DNA of 15,445 nt from CAYOPE01 sp964405805 (GTDB lineage Bacteria > Patescibacteriota > Doudnabacteria > UBA920 > O2-02-FULL-48-8): assembly GCA_964405805.1 (NCBI GenBank), contig CAYOPE010000020.1, forward strand, positions 1 to 15,445, read 5' to 3'. Positions 11,749 through 15,445 of the stretch are shown here, in pieces. Below the pieces are notes generated by a model. It saw only the letters and a list, made by a program, of their open reading frames with translations. It was not told the origin of the DNA and made no database searches. Position 1 is the first letter of the stretch. The number at the start of each line of letters is the position of its first letter. The position numbers and the translations under genes were made by a program.

Positions 11749-11805
11749 ATGGCAAATAAGCAAGTCAATCGAAGCACTACTACCACCTCTTCTGAAGAGG
11801 CGTGA
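11749..11805 (+). CDS. Leader peptide 5 (18 aa, four Thr)
   Basis: Reads MANKQVNRS-TTTT-SSEEA; the Thr codons are ACT ACT ACC ACC. An in-frame ATG two codons earlier would lie at or before the expected transcription start, so the second ATG is chosen. There is no ribosome site. The N terminus resembles leader peptide 3 (MSKRQVNTN). The last codons form the antiterminator arm. Inferred role: sensing charged tRNA-Thr. Confidence 0.75.
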   Translation: MANKQVNRSTTTTSSEEA

Positions 11806-11870
11806 TTGCTTTTGCCTAGCTAAATAAGCAAACTTCAAGCCTCTTCAATTCCGAAGTGGTTTTTTGTTTG
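11786..11870 (+). promoter_or_regulatory. Attenuator of unit 5
   Basis: Segments: 1, CCTCTTC (11786-11792); 2, GAAGAGG (11794-11800); 3, CCTCTTC (11840-11846); 4, GAAGTGG (11853-11859) followed by TTTTTTGTTTG. The 2:3 antiterminator is a perfect 9-bp TGAAGAGGC/GCCTCTTCA closed over an inner TTGCTT/AAGCAA hairpin. The 3:4 terminator has one mismatch. Stalling at the Thr codons would cover segment 1 and free segment 2. Confidence 0.85.
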
Positions 11871-11888
11871 CGTCCAAATGGAGGAAGT

Positions 11889-12152
11889 ATGGTGAGACTG
11901 AACCGGAATCGACGTAAGGATTACTGGTGGAAGAAACTAAAAACCAGATGCAAAAAGTGTAAATCGCGACTGGAGCAGAACAATTGCGAGAAGGTGGCTT
12001 ATTGCTTCAGCAAGAAATGCAAAGGGTATCATCGTTGCCCGAAGTGTGGAAGCATGCACAGTGAGAAATGGGTCTGGGATCCTTTTGACCGAAGCTACTA
12101 TGATTGTGGATGTGGAGTCGAGTTCTCAGTTCTTTCAAGATCAGTTTGTTAA
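11889..12152 (+). CDS. Zinc-ribbon-like small protein (87 aa)
   Basis: Start at the ATG with GGAGGAAGT directly upstream; a longer frame begins before it but overlaps the attenuator. The protein is basic at the N terminus (MVRLNRNRRKDYWWKKLKTR), then has ten Cys at residues 21, 24, 33, 39, 44, 50, 53, 73, 75 and 87, including CKKC, CPKCG and CGCG, and a Trp/Tyr-rich WVWDPF segment. Two zinc-binding knuckles are likely. It could bind nucleic acid, but the family is not recognised. The next gene starts 13 nt after its stop. Confidence 0.75.
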   Translation: MVRLNRNRRKDYWWKKLKTRCKKCKSRLEQNNCEKVAYCFSKKCKGYHRCPKCGSMHSEKWVWDPFDRSYYDCGCGVEFSVLSRSVC

Positions 12153-12165
12153 AGGAGGAGTGGTC

Positions 12166-12441
12166 ATGTCAAAGCCCGACAGAGAAACAAGAATCGAAGA
12201 GCTTATTCAGGAACTAAGACAATTCGGACTTGAGGTTTCTGTTAGAAAAAAACTAGACCCAAATAGTCTGGCTTATCGGACTGTCTGTCCGACAGAGCTT
12301 CCAGGTATAAGCTTCAACATCAAAGACGATCTGCTGTCGAAAGCGTTCGATGCTCTCGAAAAGCAAAGCCCTGACGAGAAAGCGCGGATAAATGCCTATT
12401 TGCTTCGCATAGCCAAAGAAGCTGGTCCAGGCGGGCCGTAA
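12166..12441 (+). CDS. Small hypothetical protein (91 aa)
   Basis: The ATG is 7 nt after AAAGGAGG. The protein begins MSKPDRETRIEELIQELRQF and is mostly charged helix at both ends (DDLLSKAFDALEKQSPDEKA, then RINAYLLRIAKEAGPGGP), with a central SLAYRTVCPTELPGISFNI. No signal peptide and no recognised family. It is the last gene of unit 5, followed by a strong terminator. Confidence 0.75.
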   Translation: MSKPDRETRIEELIQELRQFGLEVSVRKKLDPNSLAYRTVCPTELPGISFNIKDDLLSKAFDALEKQSPDEKARINAYLLRIAKEAGPGGP

Positions 12442-12461
12442 TCACCGCACTAACTAGAAGA

Positions 12462-12508
12462 CTGATCCGCTTCCGCTTAAGTTAAGTGGACGGATCAGCT
12501 CTTTTTAT
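12462..12508 (+). terminator. Intrinsic terminator of unit 5
   Basis: CTGATCCG (12462-12469) and CGGATCAG (12491-12498) enclose an inner CCGCTTAA/TTAAGTGG stem; CTCTTTTTATTT follows. It overlaps the end of the converging PAP2 gene. Confidence 0.85.
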
Positions 12509-13029
12509 TTATATCTTTCCCAAATTTTTCTGGTCGCCCAGACTGTCAGGCCTGCGATCAAAATGCTTGCCAAAATGTCTGCTGGGTAGTGCACTCCTGC
12601 AAAAACTCTGGCAACTGAAGCAAGAAAAGCCAAGCCCAGAAACCACCAAAAATACCTAGCCCCAAAGAAAGCAAAAGCCACAGAAAAAAATATTACTGTA
12701 TGACCAGATGGAAAAGACAATCCTTTTTCTGTATCAGCAAACAGCTGATGAATGTTTGTCAGCGCCTCATACGGCCTCTGACGGTCGATAACTCTTTTAA
12801 GAAATTCGACGATAACGCCTCTGCTGATCAAAGCAGATACGATTGCCAAATTGATCCGAGCTTGCATCCTGGGTCTGAGATACAACCAAACCAAAAATCC
12901 TACAGCTAGACAAATCAGAAACCAATCACTTGTCAAAAAAATCGCAATACTGTCTAGCACGGCACTTCTCCCGGCTAAACCATTGATGGCATAGAACAAA
13001 CCGTGATCCCAAGTTCTTATGAGGTCCAT
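12505..13029 (-). CDS. PAP2-family membrane phosphatase (BcrC-like)
   Basis: 174 aa with about five membrane segments. The three phosphatase motifs are intact: KRVIDRQRP (78-86), PSGH (107-110) and ARVFAGVHYPAD (140-151, with Arg141, His147 and Asp151). Such proteins dephosphorylate undecaprenyl pyrophosphate or phosphatidyl phosphates on the outer face of the membrane. The short length and spacing fit the BcrC/undecaprenyl-pyrophosphatase type, but the lipid substrate cannot be fixed from the sequence. The ATG lies 1 nt after the glyA stop, so it is co-transcribed with glyA. Confidence 0.88.
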   Translation of the reverse strand: MDLIRTWDHGLFYAINGLAGRSAVLDSIAIFLTSDWFLICLAVGFLVWLYLRPRMQARINLAIVSALISRGVIVEFLKRVIDRQRPYEALTNIHQLFADTEKGLSFPSGHTVIFFSVAFAFFGARYFWWFLGLAFLASVARVFAGVHYPADILASILIAGLTVWATRKIWERYK

Positions 13030-13030
13030 A

Positions 13031-14266
13031 TTACAAGCCCGGAGCTGGGAAGTTCTTAGTAAACCTCTTGACTTCCATGCGCACTTTGTCAGCTATAGTT
13101 GGGTCCGTGATCACCGCCGCGATCCAGGAAGCGATCTTGCTCATCTCTTTTTCTTTCATACCGCGCGAAGTCACAGCAGCAGTACCAACACGAAGTCCGG
13201 ATGGATCCATAGGTTTCCTCTTATCAAACGGAATCATGTTCATGTTTGTGGCAATTCCGGCTTTTTCTAGCAAGACCTGAGCTTCCTTGCCTGTAATATT
13301 TTTATTCGTCAGATCAACCAAGATCAAATGCGTATCAGTGCCGCCCGAAACCAGATTAAATCCGAAATCGAGCAAAGCATTGGCCAGCGCTTTAGAATTT
13401 TTCACGATCTGGTGCGCGTACTTTTTAAAGTCTGCGCTTTTAGCTTCTCTCATCATGACCGCGATTCCCGCAATAGCGTTTTCGTGCGGGCCGCCTTGCA
13501 TACCAGGAAACACAGCTTTGTTAATCGCAGTAGCGTACTTATCTTTGCACATAATGATCGCGCCTCGTGGACCGCGCAATGTCTTATGGGTGGTAGAAGT
13601 GACAACATCAAAAAACGGAATCGGTGAAGGCAAAGCGCCGCCAGCAATCAATCCTGCTGTGTGCGAAATATCTGCCATAGAGATTGCGCCAACTTTGTCT
13701 GCTATTTCTTTAAATTTTTTGTAATCCACTTCTCGAGGGTAAGCAGTAAAGCCAGAGACGATCATTTTCGGCTTGATCCGATCGGCTAATTTCAGAATTT
13801 CCATGTAGTCGAGCATGCCGGTTTTCGGCGAAACACCATAGTGAACAAAGTTGTATTGCTTACCAGTAAAATTAACAGGAGAACCATGCGTTAAGTGCCC
13901 GCCGCCAGCCAAATCCATAGCCATGATGGTGTCGCCTTTTTCTAAAAGTGCAAAATAGACTTCCAGATTAGCTGGACTTCCAGAATAAGGCTGAACATTC
14001 ACGTGCCAATCGATTGGTAAATTGAAAGCTTCGCGCACTCTTTCAATCGCTAGCTCCTCGAGATCATCAACTACCTCAGCCCCTCCATAATATCTTTTTC
14101 TGGGATAACCTTCAGCGTATTTATTATTAAACACTGACCCCAAAGCTTCTAAAACTTCGTCTGAAGCATAGTTTTCTGAAGCCATGAGATTTATCGAGTC
14201 GCGAAGACGCGCTCGTTCTCTCTGAATCAAATTATAAATTTGTGGATCTTTAATCTTTAAGCTCAT
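13031..14266 (-). CDS. glyA: Serine hydroxymethyltransferase
   Basis: 411 aa from the ATG at 14266 (MSLKIKDPQIYNLIQRERAR). An upstream in-frame extension runs through the palindromic spacer and is not conserved-looking. Signatures: INLMASENYAS (25-35), YAEGYPRKRYYGG (50-62), SGSPANLEVY (95-104) and the PLP lysine Lys228 in VTSTTHKTLRGPRG. It interconverts serine and glycine with tetrahydrofolate and feeds one-carbon units. It is followed after 1 nt by the PAP2 gene. Serine is also the co-substrate of TrpB. Confidence 0.97.
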   Translation of the reverse strand: MSLKIKDPQIYNLIQRERARLRDSINLMASENYASDEVLEALGSVFNNKYAEGYPRKRYYGGAEVVDDLEELAIERVREAFNLPIDWHVNVQPYSGSPANLEVYFALLEKGDTIMAMDLAGGGHLTHGSPVNFTGKQYNFVHYGVSPKTGMLDYMEILKLADRIKPKMIVSGFTAYPREVDYKKFKEIADKVGAISMADISHTAGLIAGGALPSPIPFFDVVTSTTHKTLRGPRGAIIMCKDKYATAINKAVFPGMQGGPHENAIAGIAVMMREAKSADFKKYAHQIVKNSKALANALLDFGFNLVSGGTDTHLILVDLTNKNITGKEAQVLLEKAGIATNMNMIPFDKRKPMDPSGLRVGTAAVTSRGMKEKEMSKIASWIAAVITDPTIADKVRMEVKRFTKNFPAPGL

Positions 14267-14282
14267 GAATGTAATAATTAAT

Positions 14283-14340
14283 TTTGAATTTGGAATTTCG
14301 AGTGAAATTCTAATATTAGAATTTCGAAATTGATTCAAAA
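14283..14340. repeat. AT-rich nested palindrome between the MFS gene and glyA
   Basis: A perfect 22-bp palindrome (14304-14325, half-site GAAATTCTAAT) is nested in outer arms AATTTCGA/TCGAAATT and TTTTGAAT/ATTCAAAA. It starts directly after the MFS stop. The motif AATTTCGAAATT also occurs in the attenuator of unit 4. Confidence 0.7.
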
Positions 14341-15445
14341 TTATTTTCTCAGTAATCCATAGAACATTGTGAGAACGCCCGCTAATATAAATACGTAACT
14401 AATTTGACCAGTGCTACTCAGAATCCAAATTCCTAAAAGTGCTGTAAAAATTTTCCCGATCGACAAACTGAATTCGTAAAAAACAGTGTAAGCGATGGCA
14501 TGATCAGGGCCAGCATCACCTGCTATTTCGTAAGTAATGGTTTCCATGGGCACATTTACTATACCTTTGCCGATCCTGGTCGCTATATCAAACCCGACCA
14601 CAGCGCTAAGACTAGTGCAAATGAATCGAAATAGCCAAGTCAGACCATAAATCACAGCACTAACTGGCAAAACGTCCAAATGCTGAAACTCATCGAGAAG
14701 TTTTCCTAGATACAACATTACCACGACTGCGATAAGACTGGCAACCGTGGTGATGATGCCCACTGAAAACAGGTACGGCACTGCCAAAAATACGAAAATT
14801 GGCCACAAACTCTGAAGCATCAGGTCTTCAGCATACCCCCAGTAAGCGAAAAAGTTCCGAGGATATCTGCGGACAACGCTAAAAAAATTCTTGAAACTAA
14901 ATCTGTGCCGCGTGTAGATATCCGGACTCTGAAACAGTGGTACGACTGAAGCAATCATCAGAATGCCGGCAAGAATAAACATGACCGGAAAACCAAACTG
15001 ATAAGACAAAAATCCTCCGAGCAAGGGTGCGACGATGGACATCATTTCGATGAGAGAAAATAGCACGCCGACTTCGCGGCCGCGCTGGTCATTGGCGGCG
15101 TGAATGGCGATGTCAGCGTTGTACGGCGGCCAGTAAAAACATTTTTGAATCGCAAATAACACGGGAGCGATAAAATAAAAAATCGGATGAAATTTAATTT
15201 GATAAAAAATTATCCAATACAGGACGTAAACAAAACTTGAAACTAAAATCGCATGCTTGTAGCCGATTCGGGAAGTGATTTTGGTTATTGGAACCACTAG
15301 CACAGCATATGCAGTGTAGACGATGACGAAATAGTATAAAATTTCAACAAGCGAAAAACCAAGCTTATACAAAAAAATCGGCTAAAAGACGAAAGTTAAA
15401 TTGATGGCGAGGTTATCAAGCAGCGGATTCCAATACAACGCGAAA
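14341..15445 (-). pseudogene. MFS transporter with an in-frame TAG, cut by the right edge
   Basis: The readable part (from 15379 down to 14341) is a membrane protein with about eleven hydrophobic helices: PIFLYKLGFSLVEILYYF at the start, a cytoplasmic RIGYKHA loop and a central DIYTRHRFSFKNFF linker. It is a Major Facilitator Superfamily permease; the substrate is unknown. The same frame continues upstream to the edge as ALYWNPLLDNLAINLTFVF, which reads as the first helix, but a TAG (15382-15384) interrupts it just before PIFLYK. A downstream TTG at 15372 could restart translation but would lose helix 1. It may be a true nonsense mutation, a restarted gene, or a sequence error; a GAG codon for Glu would restore the frame. 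Confidence 0.7.

Noticed and set aside
11749..11870. tmRNA or 6S-like RNA for the unit 5 leader
   Set aside because: No tRNA-like domain with a CCA end and no degradation-tag coding sequence; the four-segment attenuator explains the pairing.

Overview
The window looks like a chromosomal piece of a small-genome bacterium of the Patescibacteria (Candidate Phyla Radiation, Parcubacteria-like). This is inferred from the character of the proteins: a PaaX/Cas2-like regulator, a reduced trpBA pair and short intergenic spacers. No ribosomal marker is present to prove it. Almost everything is on the minus strand; the exceptions are a tRNA-Leu and one small-gene unit near 11.4-12.5 kb.

Two kinds of DNA alternate. 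AT-richer blocks carry recognisable genes: a D-amino-acid oxidase with an Ldh2-family reductase (2097-4048), trpB-trpA (5947-7894), a PaaX-like regulator, ABC permease, ABC ATPase and parB (8566-11367), and an MFS transporter, glyA and a PAP2 phosphatase (12505 to the right edge). GC-richer blocks carry small proteins of unknown function with strong AGGAGG ribosome sites (1-1990, 4115-5568, 7963-8175, 11889-12441).

The main result is a repeated, self-consistent architecture around the unknown small genes. Five units (promoters at 833-861, 1442-1470, 2072-2100, 8557-8585 on minus and 11711-11739 on plus) share the same order: a TTGACN-17-TAnnnT promoter; a nearly leaderless short ORF of 18-31 codons; a transcription attenuator; an AGGAGG site with one or two small genes; and usually a terminator. 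In all five the last codons of the short ORF form the 5' arm of an antiterminator that competes with the terminator. The short ORFs carry different amino-acid runs: VVVL, an Ile/Leu stretch, FWFYF, WAW and TTTT. I read them as ribosome-mediated attenuators that each sense a different aminoacyl-tRNA. The WAW unit lies upstream of trpBA, which fits tryptophan control. The FWFYF unit also contains an abnormal tRNA-like gene. The first three units are tandem and packed end to end.

Other notable features are a 138-nt three-armed palindrome at 8258-8395; a 25-bp duplication of the tRNA-Leu 3' end that looks like an attachment-site pair around 109 bp; an in-frame TAG in the first membrane helix of the MFS gene; a leaderless PaaX promoter that coincides with a perfect palindrome; and an unknown 430-aa + 53-aa gene pair with an inverted repeat bracketing its putative promoter.
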